Source: Marchantia polymorpha subsp. ruderalis
Taxonomy: Eukaryota; Streptophyta; Marchantiopsida; Marchantiales; Marchantiaceae
Reading direction: 5' to 3'
Length of the DNA: 64,000 bases
Assembly (NCBI GenBank): GCA_037833965.1
Contig: AP031352.1
Coordinates: 3,886,501-3,950,500 of the forward strand
Shown: positions 36,401 through 47,679 of the stretch, in pieces
How the letters are laid out: each line of letters opens with the position of its first letter
How positions within the stretch are numbered: the first letter of the stretch is position 1
Notes under the pieces: generated by a model
What the model was told of the DNA's origin: nothing
What the model saw: only the letters and a program-made list of their open reading frames with translations
Databases searched by the model: none
Made by a program: the position numbers and the translations under genes

Positions 36401-37010
36401 GAAATCTCCAGCACTGCTTACCGGTAACTTCCATATCGGAGTTCCCTCTTGCGAAACCTTATCTATACATCAGCAGCTAGCAACTCGACACCATCAGACC
36501 AGACTATCTTATGTTAGGTCTCCATTCCACCCGCTGCTGGGAGATTTCAGCGTTAACAACACCTGTCTGCAGAAGAAATCTCCAATTCGGAGTGGGAATA
36601 ATCCCCCGAGAACATGTCACTAATTTGACACTATCTGTGGTCCTGAAGGCAAGAGGTACATTGATCTCGGATAAAAGTCAGTCGAAAAGATTACGAAACG
36701 AACAGTGATACACTGTTCATTTTGTTTACTTTATAATGAATAGTGTATCAGTGTGATTAAATGTCCATGTTGGCTCACAAGAAGAGTAGGTCTTGAACGA
36801 TACATTACTGCCATTAAGTTGCAAAACTGATTGATCGGTAGAATCAAGGACCCGTCAAGAATCAATGTACATTTGGATGTGCCCAGAGACATGCTCAAAA
36901 GAAAAATGGTTCACTGGTTTGAACTCCTAGACGCATTTGCTATTCTACATCTTGCTACTCATTACTCTATCACATATTTGCTAATACTTATTGATACAAT
37001 AACTAATGGA
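33445..37010. other. Intergenic DNA upstream of the Nudix gene
   Basis: GC-rich sequence continues from the Nudix start to about 34.2 kb and probably includes that gene's promoter. From 34.3 to 35.1 kb the DNA is AT-rich. A minus-strand 122-codon frame at 35127-35495 starts at ATG or a near-cognate codon and matches nothing I know. The rest to 37.0 kb is of mixed composition without a recognisable gene. Confidence 0.4.
36707..36749. repeat. Imperfect 15-bp inverted repeat (hairpin)
   Basis: The arms at 36707-36721 (GATACACTGTTCATT) and 36735-36749 pair at 14 of 15 positions around a 13-base AT-rich loop. The left arm overlaps a smaller palindrome (CAGTG-ATA-CACTG). It could form a stem-loop or be a footprint of a small element. 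It lies about 260 bases from the inverted-repeat element that begins at 37011. Confidence 0.7.
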
Positions 37011-37809
37011 GAGATATTTGCTTGATGTACACCATCAAGAACATATTTATTTGATGGGACCCATCAAGTTTTACCTATAGGACCCATGGACGATGAGTTC
37101 TAGTAAATGTTCTAATATAAATGAATTTTTGTATTTTTTCTTTTAAAACCATATTCATATTTTAGAAAATAGGGGAAAACATTCTATGGCGCTTATCAAC
37201 CCCAAATTTACTGTGGCACGCAACGATATAACTCCTTCTACACGCACCCAATGCAACAAGGCCTTGAGGTCTTCCGACCCAATCTGAGCTCTCGATCAAA
37301 CCCATCCCGACAGTGAATTATTCTGTAGATACTCCCTCACGGCCAAAACCTCATGCTTCTCCGGATAAGTTGAGATTCCATATCCGCTGCTTGACGATCC
37401 CCTTCCGACATTGTTGAGTACGAGGTGCAAGAGACGATTAAGACTTCACTTCACAACCGCAGCAGAGAGCCCAGAAATGTCGCTGCTCATGCCCACCACC
37501 GCCAACACAACCTTCGGCTCCACACCGGCGAGCTCTCACGCTCGAGCAAGCTCCTCTCATCACTTCTCGAGTCAGTCACCCTAGGAGGGGGAAGTGCGAT
37601 CGTTTAGGGCCTCGTACTCCTCGCTCCGCTCTCCGAGCGCGAAGAGACGTTTTTGTTGAGTGTCAACCGTTGGGCCATACTTCACGCCGTCTGTTCATAC
37701 TAGAACAGTCTGATAGTGCCGTCGTTGGTGTCCCATCGGGTAAAACAAAACTTGATGGGTTCCATCAAGCAAATATGTTCTTGACGGGGTTCTATCAAGC
37801 AAATATCTC
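37011..37809. mobile_element. Non-autonomous element with long terminal inverted repeats (MITE-like)
   Basis: The left end at 37011-37075 and the right end at 37739-37809 are inverted copies. Both outer edges read GAGATATTTGCTTGAT inwards, followed by a shared CCATCAAG or GTCAAGAACATATTT block and by CCCATCAAGTTTT. The right copy has a 5-base insertion near its inner edge, and weaker similarity runs about 25 bases further in. The roughly 660 bases between the arms are moderately GC-rich and hold no transposase-like frame (the longest is about 60 codons). No target-site duplication is obvious, so the exact ends and superfamily are not fixed. A foldback-type repeat is the alternative. Confidence 0.6.
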
Positions 37810-37945
37810 ACCCAACGTACAATTGACTATTAGAGTAAGATGTGGTACTTGCTGCAATAAAAGTTTATCAGTTTTTATCATTATAATCTTGTCAGGTTGA
37901 TAAGACTAAATTCAACATGTTGATTGATAATATGAGCAAATGTTA

Positions 37946-38085
37946 ATCAACTTTATCATGAAATTCAAAAGTTAACAATGATTTTGAAAATCAAAACAAC
38001 TTTATATCATTCTATCAACTTTATCATGAAATTCATAAATTACCAATAGTTTTGAAAATCAAAACAATTTTATACCGTTTTATCA
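37946..38085. repeat. 68-bp tandem repeat, two copies plus a partial third
   Basis: Copies beginning ATCAACTTTATCATGAAATTCA start at 37946 and 38014, and each contains TTTTGAAAATCAAAACAA. A third start (ATCAAC) follows at 38082. The unit is AT-rich and non-coding. It lies just outside the inverted-repeat element at 37011-37809. Confidence 0.85.
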
Positions 38086-40759
38086 ACAATAAGTTGTTGG
38101 AATGATGAGTTTAGTATATCATTTATCACATCACATCACATATTGATTCAATAATCAAATTGAGAATTGAGATAATTTTGATTCATTGGATAAGATTAAA
38201 TTCATGAAAAATGTTATAAACAATACATTGAGTTACTATATCATCTTGTATATGGAACGGCTAGTTATTCTTCAATTCATATGAATTATCTCTCAATTTA
38301 ATGCTGATTGTGCTGCTCTGGCAAGTACCTTCATGGACAACCGGTTTGTTGCAATGAGAACACAAGATCGAGTATCTTGATAACTTCATCTTTCTTGTTA
38401 CCAACCTTGCATTTGCGCTTAATCACGACGGCATAACCCTGACTCAACGATTAAGCTTGCACCGTTGATAGCGCAGGGTCTAATGTTGCGTGGGAGGTAT
38501 ACTAAGATGAAGCAAGAGTATTCATTTTGAAATGAGATACCTTTGACTAATCACAAACCTCACTTCTTAAGCAATTTATATAAATTTTGTAGAATGATGT
38601 ATAATTAGCATAACCCAAGGTATAATTAGCCGTTCTGTATATTTGAATCTAACAACGAAATTTTATATTTTGTTCATTTTGACTCTTACACGTTTGTGAA
38701 AGATTGTGCAAACATATTACATAAATAGATGGAAATAAATCAATTTGTTAACGTATTTTGTGACTTGTTTGGTTTAAGATTTTTACGCATTAGTTATATA
38801 TAATACAATAGAATATCATGTAATCTCATGAAATTCTAGTGTTTTTGATAAATCATTTGAATATGAAATATTTAAATGAAATATATGAAATAATTAAAGC
38901 GGAAATTATACTATATTATGTTATTGGATTCTGTTGTTACACTGTGTGTCATTTCTTCATTGTATGGATTGATGGTACCGTGCTAATATTTCCTCCCTTG
39001 TTCATTTCTTCAATGACATCGTGATTCTATTCCAGTCTTGAGTTTGATTTCAGCATAAGTAATAGCTTCCATACCCCATCTGATATGCGTATTGTAGGCT
39101 TTTTTTTATGGAAAAAATACTACCTACATGCTCAAATTTTAACATATTTATGATAATTCCTTGTTTGATAAGTAGACACGAGATGAGAGAAATGTGTCGC
39201 AACAAACTAACTAGGTAGGTCAATATTTTAGAGTTTTTTAAAATTTTAGCTACGTGTGCATATGTCTTTCATATGCATGTTCTGAGTAGCGCTTAAACTC
39301 GCGAGGGAAGTCATTTGTCCAGATGAACAGATATTCATCGGACAAAACAAAACATAACGATTAATCCCTGGCCTATATCTATATCCCCGTACCTATCTTG
39401 GATTACCTTTTAGAGATTTTAAATTGACAACTATAAAATTGCGTTCAAGAAGGTATTTCTCTTATGGTTTCACACCTTTATTCCAATTGGTTGCAAGAGT
39501 AGAGATGTGAATGTCAATGAATCGTTTACTGTACTTGGTGGTAGCCGGCTTCTCTTTGTTGAAAATGATAGTGGGGTCATTAGACCAAATGCCATCGTAA
39601 AGGTTTAATTGCAATTTATTGGTTGGTACCATACACTTGCGTTTTATCATAATTTGTTGCTTATTTCCTTGCCCAAGAATTTTCATGTATATTTATGTAT
39701 AAACGAGCACCACAATCTACACACTGAAGACAAATAAAGCTGCATTGTAAAGACCATACAGTAATGACTGCTGGAAAGTAGCTTCTTTTTATAAAAAGAC
39801 AAAATTAGTCACCGTTATATGAGTTACAGTATACTTACAGCAACGATGGGACAAACTGTGGATAGTGCTGAAAGCTTTGGCCAGAATAAGACAAATGAGA
39901 TAAGCAGCTGAAGTGTTGGAGGAGAAAGAGGAAGGGGTCGACGTTGAGAAGGGGGACTGAAAAAGTTCGGGACGGCGCTCGAGCAGAAAATATCCGAGAA
40001 GGTTTTGGTGGACCAGTTGTGAGGCAGTGCATCAAATATCCCTGCAGGTTCTTTCCGATGACTTCAGAATAGAGACGTGGCGCCTCACAGATCCATCGTC
40101 CACCTCAGTTCAGCATAACTTGCATTGTCCACACACACAAGAGTCGCAATTTCGAACCGTACCCAGGACTCTGCATTCTGTGTGCTCGCCTCGGCCAACT
40201 GCTTCAGAAACGTGTAACGTAATTTGTATGACATGGAAAATGATGTATAAATAAGTTAATGGTTTCCACGAAATAAATGTAACTGAGGATGGAATATGCA
40301 TCAATTTGTAAAGCCTGTAGCCATGAAAGTGTCTGCATGGCCTGGCATGCCAAAGTGGATTCTACATCCGGTAGGGTGCAAGTGTCACCGGACTGTTTGA
40401 TAAGGTCAGATTAGTTGCTTGTGATCAGAGCAACATTTTCTGGGCTTCCATGTCATCCATTTGGCACGCTCGAGACCCGCAGAGAAGCAGTACAAATTAC
40501 TGCCTTTTCAGTGACATATTAAAGACAAACCAACATGGAAAAGCATAAATAAGTAACTTTTTGGGTATCGTGAGACTACACCTTGTCCGAAGAATGATCA
40601 AGTGATGAAAAGGGCCACTTCCAGTGATAGGTGACCATGTACGCACGAGAAGATTCATCGTTGGTGGCATCGGCAAAATAAAACAAGCGACAGAAGTGGA
40701 AAAACATGGTGAAAAGAACTAGAACATATAAAACCTTCATAGTTTCTCAAGGTTTGCTC
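38086..40759. other. AT-rich intergenic DNA, no gene seen
   Basis: Composition is AT-rich throughout to about 39.8 kb and more balanced after that. Open frames are short. No RNA gene, terminal repeats or tandem arrays beyond those listed separately were recognised. Confidence 0.45.
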
Positions 40760-42147
40760 GGACTTTGACCTACCTGGCCTCCATTCTCCCTCCCAGACAG
40801 TGGCACGAAAAATATAAACTTTCTGCAGCAAAACGAAAATCTCCGCCCTCAAATTCGACTCCCAAAAAGATTCGCTGCAGAAAATCGAATAAGAAGTCCG
40901 AAGAATGTCCGTTTGACGCAGTCAAGCTCCAGAACATTCTCGTCTACGATTTTCACCTCGAACGCATGCAGGCTTTGACGAGACTCGCCCTCGCTCCTGG
41001 AAATCTTGCCCGAACACGGCGAATCGACAGATCTGAAAGTCAAGCGCTCGTCAAGAAGCAAACACGTCTGGGCCCTGTGCGGTCCCCCATGCAGGGAAGA
41101 TGTGCCGCTGTGTCAGTCCGCGACAACGAGTCACGAGCAAGCCTGGCCCGAAGGAAAGCTCGCCCTGCTGCAGAGCCGGTGGGGAAACCAGGCGCCAGCG
41201 GCCGAGTGCGACGAAAGGCCTGAGATTTGAATCATTGCTGGAACGAGAAAGCGGGTGCAGGACGGAAGGGAGAGCGGGGGACGAGCGGCGCGGGTCCGGT
41301 GCTGTGGACGGACGGACACATCGTCTGCAGCGCCGCAGCGCCGGAGCTCGGTCCGCCGGATGGATGGATGGACGGTCCGTGATCGCAATAGACTTGACGC
41401 CCAAGTCAGCTCGGACGGAAGATTCTGCCGGGAGACTCTGCCTCCGCGCCTGGATCCAGATTCTGTAGATTCCAGTGCTTGAGGCGCACGTTACGCCTCC
41501 GGGCTCTCCCCTGACCCGCGGGCTGCTCGATCTTCATCGGGCAGAGGGGGAGGGGGACTCTGTGGAGGCGGACGATGTGCAGCGGTGTCTGCCGACGTGC
41601 AGTTGAGCAGCGAGTGTGATTGTTGGGCCCGGGCTGGAAGAGGAGGAGGAGGAAGGAAGAAAGGAAGGAAGGAATTCGAGCTGTGGGATCGGTGCGCGTA
41701 TTTTATCTCGCGATCGGAAGAATTTCTCCTCTTTCGGGGAATCGACTTCGAGGAAGGAATTCGCACGGAACTCGTGAGAGCTTGTTGGGAACCTGAGAGC
41801 TACATGCAGCACGGACAGCACGGGCAGCTCCGCCGATAAAAGAAGGTCCGTTCAATTTTCAAGCTGGATGGTAATCTGCCTTGGTAGAGAATTGAACGGG
41901 GAGTTCTATCTCTGAACATCTTCGCGGGTGTTTTGTGGTAGAATTTTCTGCTTCAGCAATTGGTTTCAATTTGTGCAATCTACTGATTTGTTACCTGCTC
42001 AGAGCTACTATGCAAATGGGCTCATGAAATTTTGCGCCGTAGGACACTTATGGTGTGAAACCAAATGCTTTTTCCAAAGGGTTTTCTCAGCCTAGATCGT
42101 CAGGGACCCAGAAATCGAATTATTGTAGAGTGTAGACGGTGTGCATC
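40760..42147 (+). promoter_or_regulatory. GC-rich upstream region of the ABCB27-like transporter gene
   Basis: A GC-rich block from about 40.85 to 41.83 kb precedes the transporter ATG at 42148. It contains overlapping open frames on both strands with Arg/Ser-rich translations, typical of non-coding GC-rich DNA. A frame at 40765-41223 has no ATG. This is likely promoter and 5' UTR. Confidence 0.4.
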
Positions 42148-45100
42148 ATGGGAGGAGGAGTTGAGTTGGGAGCGTCACAGAAAGTAGTCAGACTGACAGT
42201 CAGACTGACAGTCGGACCTGCAGGTGGGACCAAAATGGGAGCACCGATGGCCAACGATGAGCAGCGCGCTCCCCTCCTGGGACGTTCCAATCAGAAGGTG
42301 ACTGCTGCTTAGCTGCTTCCTTGGGATTTTGTAAGCTAACCCCATGTCATTCTGCACCTGGCCCCATTCTGATTTTCCACACCTTTCAAGCTTAACCTAG
42401 AGATTTTTTTTGTCACATGTTGAAGTGCAGAAAATCCTGTACTCTTCAATTGCCTTGCACAAATTCCATTTTATAGAAAATGCTGAAGAAGGTTCTCCTC
42501 GGATTTCCTAACTGCTCAATGTTTTGGTCTTGACAGCCGAGCAAAAGTTCAAGTAGTGCCCAAAAATCTGACTTATCAGATCTGGAGCATGGGGACGCTG
42601 TTAAGGTGTGTGCAGGTTTCGCACTCTTTGCTCCTCTTTTGCAGCTGTCCACATTTTTGGTTTTTTTTTTCCAGTATCTTTGAATGAGCTGAATTTGAAT
42701 TGTTCAAGTCGGTCTTCTTAATTATCCAGTTGCTTCTACCTTTCATTTTAAACCATTATCGTCACTGTTTATGACAATGCTCCTATTTTTGCAGGCGAAA
42801 AAAGTTGGGTTCAGTCGAATCATTCGACTGGTGAGAACTCGCTTAAACCACGTGTAGGCATTCCATGAAGATTGCATTTGAGCCCAGAATTTGTCAAGCG
42901 AGGACGTATAATAGAATGCTGTCAAATTCATGCTTAAAGTTGTTGCAGCTCTGATTTTAGAATCTGGGCACATTCATGCATTCTTCTGCTGCTTCATATG
43001 CTACTTTGTCTATTCCCACCTGGAATTCCGGTCTACTGATGTCTGGTCTCGTTGTTGAAGTTCATTCCTTTGACACTCACAAATTTATTGTCGTTTCGAC
43101 GTGACTTGTGATTACTCTTAGGCTCGTCCAGAGACTGGAATGATAGTATTGGCAACAGTCGCTCTGTTTATATCTTCTTTATCGAACATTTTACTGGTGA
43201 GATTTTTCTACCAATGTTTACGCCATACTGTGCGTTGCATGCTAGATGAGTAGCAGGCACACTGTACCTTGTTCACATATATGGTTATCAGCACAGTCCA
43301 TAGCTTCGTCTCGTGTGGTGTCGTTGTGTAGTTAGAGAGCAACACCTTCTCCAGCGGTAGATTTTCAATTCCGTCGTCGTGCATTAGTGGAAGAAAGCGA
43401 GAGTTGCACTAATTATTATCGTCTTCCGTTTCAGCCAAAGTTCGCAGGCTACGTTATTGACATCGTAACAGCGAAACCAGAGACAGAACAGGGTAGAGAA
43501 GAAGCTTTGAAGGCAGTCAACAATACAATTCTTGAAATAGTCCTCATCATCGTTGTTGGGTAAGGCTACCATGCATTTTACCCCAACGTTTCTCCAACAT
43601 GTTTTCTATCAACAACACTCTTCTCGGATCATGTGTGATTTCTTTTCCTTCTTTTGACTCGGTTCATGGACCTATATTTATGGTCCACTTTACCACAGCA
43701 ATTTACCTAGTGTCGTTATTGGAGCCTCGAAGGCTGACATGCTCTTGCCGATGTCAGCTACATTTTTGCCTGTGCTCATCCACCGTGGTCTTTTATTACG
43801 AATGCAGCTCCATCGCAACAAGTATTCGGGCTTACTTGTTTACAGCTGCGAGCGAACGTGTCGTTGCTCGACTGAAGAAGAATCTCTTCAGCCACCTCAT
43901 TAACCAGGTGAGAAATATTCTTCCCTGTAGCCTCTTGTTGGCTCGAGAGCTCATTTCGTAGATAACTTCATGATACTCCATACACTCTATAAGTTTTCTT
44001 CACATTGATTACCCTTGACATATTTTTCGGGGTGCAGGAGATTGCATTCTTTGATGTGACAAGAACAGGGGAGTTGCTGAACCGATTGTCCGAAGACACA
44101 CAGGTCATCAAGAATGCTGCAACCATTAATTTGTCTGAAGCATTACGCAGCCTTGCAACTGCGGTTATCGGCGTTGGCTTTATGTTTGAGACTTCCTGGC
44201 GTCTTACAAGTGAGTGCATACAGTCTTTACACGCCAAAATTCCTCTTGCCATATGTTTGGTGGCATTTCTCACCTTCCACCAGATATGTAGAGTGAACCT
44301 GGACGGAAGTATATAATCTCTTCGAGCCCTCAACCGGTCTAGGGCAAGATGACCTCCTAGCTACCTCGGATATGGCTATGCCCTACACATACAGAGCACA
44401 ATCGATGACATGTGGAACGTTTTGATGCAGTTTTGGCTTTGCTCGTTGTCCCGGCCATTTCTTTGGGTATACGCGCTTTTGGAAAGTATCTTCGTGAGCT
44501 TTCACACAAGACACAAGCTGCTTCGGCTGTTGCTGCTTCAATCGCTGAGGTAAAACATACACTGTGATCAATCTGACTTCTTAAGGAGCCCACTGCACCA
44601 AGCATTCGTGTTGCTGAACAGTACGATGTCTGATGTGCAGGAATCTTTTGGTTCTGTACGAACAGTAAGGTCATTTGCTCAAGAAGCTTATGAATGTGAT
44701 CGATATGCGGTAAAGGTGGACGAGAGCCTGAGACTTGGCTTAACCCAAGCGGTACGCTAATGTCACTGTTTTATCTAAATGTAGCCTTCTCCAATTTCTC
44801 AGCGTCTGAAAGTGCACTATGACTCTGTGTTAGATTCCCTGAACATCTTAAGTCCAAATCTCTCTTTGCAAAGTTTCGTGGAAATGTCTGTGCTGATTGA
44901 AAGTGAAATGAGCAGGAGCCTTGAGTTGCGCTGTATAGAATGGAAGCGAATTTTTGCTAACTAATATGCCCTCTGAAATAAATCATGGAATAAAACGGGG
45001 AGAAGCCTTAAACTTACGGTTATGTGTTGATTGACATTTCATTGGTTGTTGTATGACAGTTAGTCTCAGGTGCATTTTCTGGTGGTGTATCTGCAGCAGC

Positions 45101-47679
45101 AACTCTTGCCATAGTTGCAGTTGTTGTATATGGTGCACATCTCACTATCAAGGGCGAGATGACTACAGGCGCTCTTACTGCCTTCATTTTGTACAGTCTC
45201 ACAGGTTTGCTTGCGTACCTTGTGCACTTGAACTTGTGGCAAAATCTTAGAATTTGAACTCTTAGATTGCCTCAAGAGACACTACTTGCTAACACGAGCT
45301 CGTAGCTTCCTACACACCACAAGTAACGTGATCCGACCTTGGTGCTCCTCATGGTCGGACTGTCAAGCCTAACAGATCTTAGAGCTCGAACAAATCTTTT
45401 TTCTTCAAAACTATTTTTGAAATCTCACTTGACCGGGGTTTTTTCGCGCAGTCGGACTTTCTCTTGCTTCTTTGTCCGGTCTCTACACGACAGCAATGAA
45501 GGCAGTTGGAGCCAGCCAGCGTGTGTTCCAGCTCCTCGACCGCGAATCCTCCATGCCCAAACCTGGCGACAAAAAACCGCTCGGGTACGCACAACATATA
45601 CACTTATGTCCACTTCAGCCATCTTCGCAATCTCTCCCTGCCTCCTGTAGCTAAGTTGTAGTGAACACCTTCAACTCCTTGTACTTAGTTTAGTCTTCGT
45701 TTTGAATGGTGAAATCTGCTCTGCTTTCAAGGGACCTTTTCTACCTTTGTCTGCCGGATGGCCCACTCTCCATGTTTTTGTGTGAACTAGTAATGTACAG
45801 TAGGCTCTTTAGGTTTTTCTTTTTTGTTTGCATCATTTCTTTTATTTACTTCTGTATCACATTTCTCAGTAGTCATGTTGTACTTTGTGAGCATCAGGGA
45901 CTCCTCAGACGAAGGGGAGGTGCTGATCGAGGATGTGTGGTTCGCTTATCCATCTCGACCAAAAGATCCGGTTTTGAAGGTCAGCCTCGTGAAGTTAACA
46001 CTATTTTACGAATATAGCCTGAAGTGTTCCGGGCCAAAGATCTCCACTCCAAATACTGTTTCTGGTATTTGTAAATGCAATAAGCCAGTGAAGAAGTTGG
46101 ATCAGAAAATTTCGAATGAATCCTATTATAGCTTGTCCCGTTGCTCAAACTTTGCAGGGCATTACTCTCGAACTGAAACCAGGAGCGAAAGTTGCCTTGG
46201 TTGGTCCCAGTGGTGGCGGCAAGGTATACATCTCGTTGGTTTGCCTTCTATCATCACATGATAGCTTGTATCGTCTCCCTGATTTCTGGCAGTTCTTCTC
46301 TCATTGCATTTTAAAACTCTTAACTGATTCTAGAAAAGGTGCTGTCATTTTATTGCAGACTACTATAGCCAACTTAGTTGAGCGGTTTTATGATCCTGTT
46401 AAGGGCACCATTCGTCTGAATGGAGTACCTCTGGCAGAAGTAGACCATCGGCATCTCCATGAAAAAGTAAGTGGGAACTCCTGCTGCTCATTGTGCTTCG
46501 TCTTTTGTGTCATACCAACACGACTTCCAAGCTTTCAGAGAAGGGATGTCGGCATCCGCATGAATGCGAGCTTCGCCGGAAACATGAGAGTTCATGGCTT
46601 CAGAATCTTCGGCAGTTGTGTAATTTCTTGTTTGATATACAGCCTTACGATTATTCGGAAAGAGAGTTCATGGACGGCCCTCAGTGCTGCACTGATCCCA
46701 ACTTTGAGGACATTCTTGTCCATTTAATAACACTTCGAGCGATATGGCTGTGCAGATTAGTATTGTGAGCCAAGAACCAACACTGTTCAACTGCTCGGTG
46801 GCGGAGAATATCGCATATGGAGTCAAAGGATCAATTTCTCCAGCTGAAATCGAGCGAGCATCGGTGAGTTCTGCAGAAGCAGGAAAGCCATGACACCTTT
46901 CATTGCTTACTTCTGATGCTAAAGAGGAGATCCAGCTGCAGAAGTCATTTATGGAGCTCAGAGTACGAGCATTATGAACAATCTTTCCTTCCCTCTGTGC
47001 AGAAAATGGCCAATGCCCATGAATTTGTCAGTAAGTTTCCGGAGGGCTACAACACATATGTCGGTGAACGTGGGGTGAGGCTATCAGGAGGTCAAAAGCA
47101 GCGCATAGCCATTGCCAGAGCCCTTCTAATGGATCCCAAAGTGCTCCTCCTGGACGAGGCCACGAGTGCTCTAGATGCAGAAAGCGAGTATCTGGTCCAG
47201 GTAAGTCCTCGCTAAGCTATTCAGTAATTGGAGTGTTAAGAATCTGGGAATTCTGTTGCACTCATGTCCTTGGCTGAGGTTGCCATGAGAGTAGCATAGC
47301 AGGGAGTAGTCTCCGTTGGTGCCACTTTACCCAAATTTTTACAATGTGGCAAAGGCATGGACTTTTACGATTGTCATTTATACTTAAAGAGGAGATGATG
47401 GTGCCTTGATTTTTGACACCGGGAGATGTTCTGCAGGATGCTATGGATCGGTTAATGAAGGGGAGAACGGTCCTAGTCATTGCACATCGGTTGTCAACCG
47501 TTCAAAGTGCAGATATTGTGGCGGTCGTCTCAGATGGTCAAATTGCAGAGAGTGGGTCTCACGATCGACTTTTAGAGAGCAATGGTGTTTATGCGAGCTT
47601 GGTCCGAAGGCAGCTGCAGGGTTCTTCAACTCGGAGCAGATCAGGTGGCAGCAGTATGGGTGATCTAGGAGAACAATGA
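42148..47679 (+). CDS. ABCB27: Half-size ABC transporter, TAP2/ABCB27 (ALS1) type
   Basis: This is a half ABC transporter of the plant TAP group; the Arabidopsis ortholog ABCB27/ALS1 is a tonoplast protein needed for aluminium tolerance. Seventeen exons keep phase: 42148-42297, 42537-42605, 42795-42830, 43122-43196, 43435-43559, 43808-43907, 44038-44209, 44431-44549, 44641-44751, 45060-45204, 45452-45584, 45898-45979, 46158-46223, 46359-46466, 46756-46863, 47003-47200 and 47437-47679, giving 679 residues. The membrane domain starts near residue 86 ([16 protein letters not shown]) and includes [20 protein letters not shown]. The nucleotide-binding domain has Walker A GPSGGGKTT (455-463), Q-loop Q503, signature LSGGQKQR (560-567), Walker B VLLLDEA (580-586), D-loop SALD and H-loop H616, so it should be active as a dimer. 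An acidic dileucine-like EQRAPLL near the N-terminus fits vacuolar sorting. Translation may instead begin at ATGs at 42235 or 42247. The usual family length is about 640. Confidence 0.92.
42181..42213. repeat. 14-bp direct repeat inside the first ABCB27-like exon
   Basis: GTCAGACTGACAGTCAGACT encodes a repeated RLTVRLTV. It lies between the first ATG (42148) and the two later in-frame ATGs, in a part that shows no similarity to known family members, which supports a downstream start. Confidence 0.7.

Noticed and set aside
40765-41223. 152-codon plus-strand frame upstream of the ABCB27-like gene
   Set aside because: It begins at TTG, has no ATG in a plausible position, and lies in a GC-rich leader region with competing frames on both strands.
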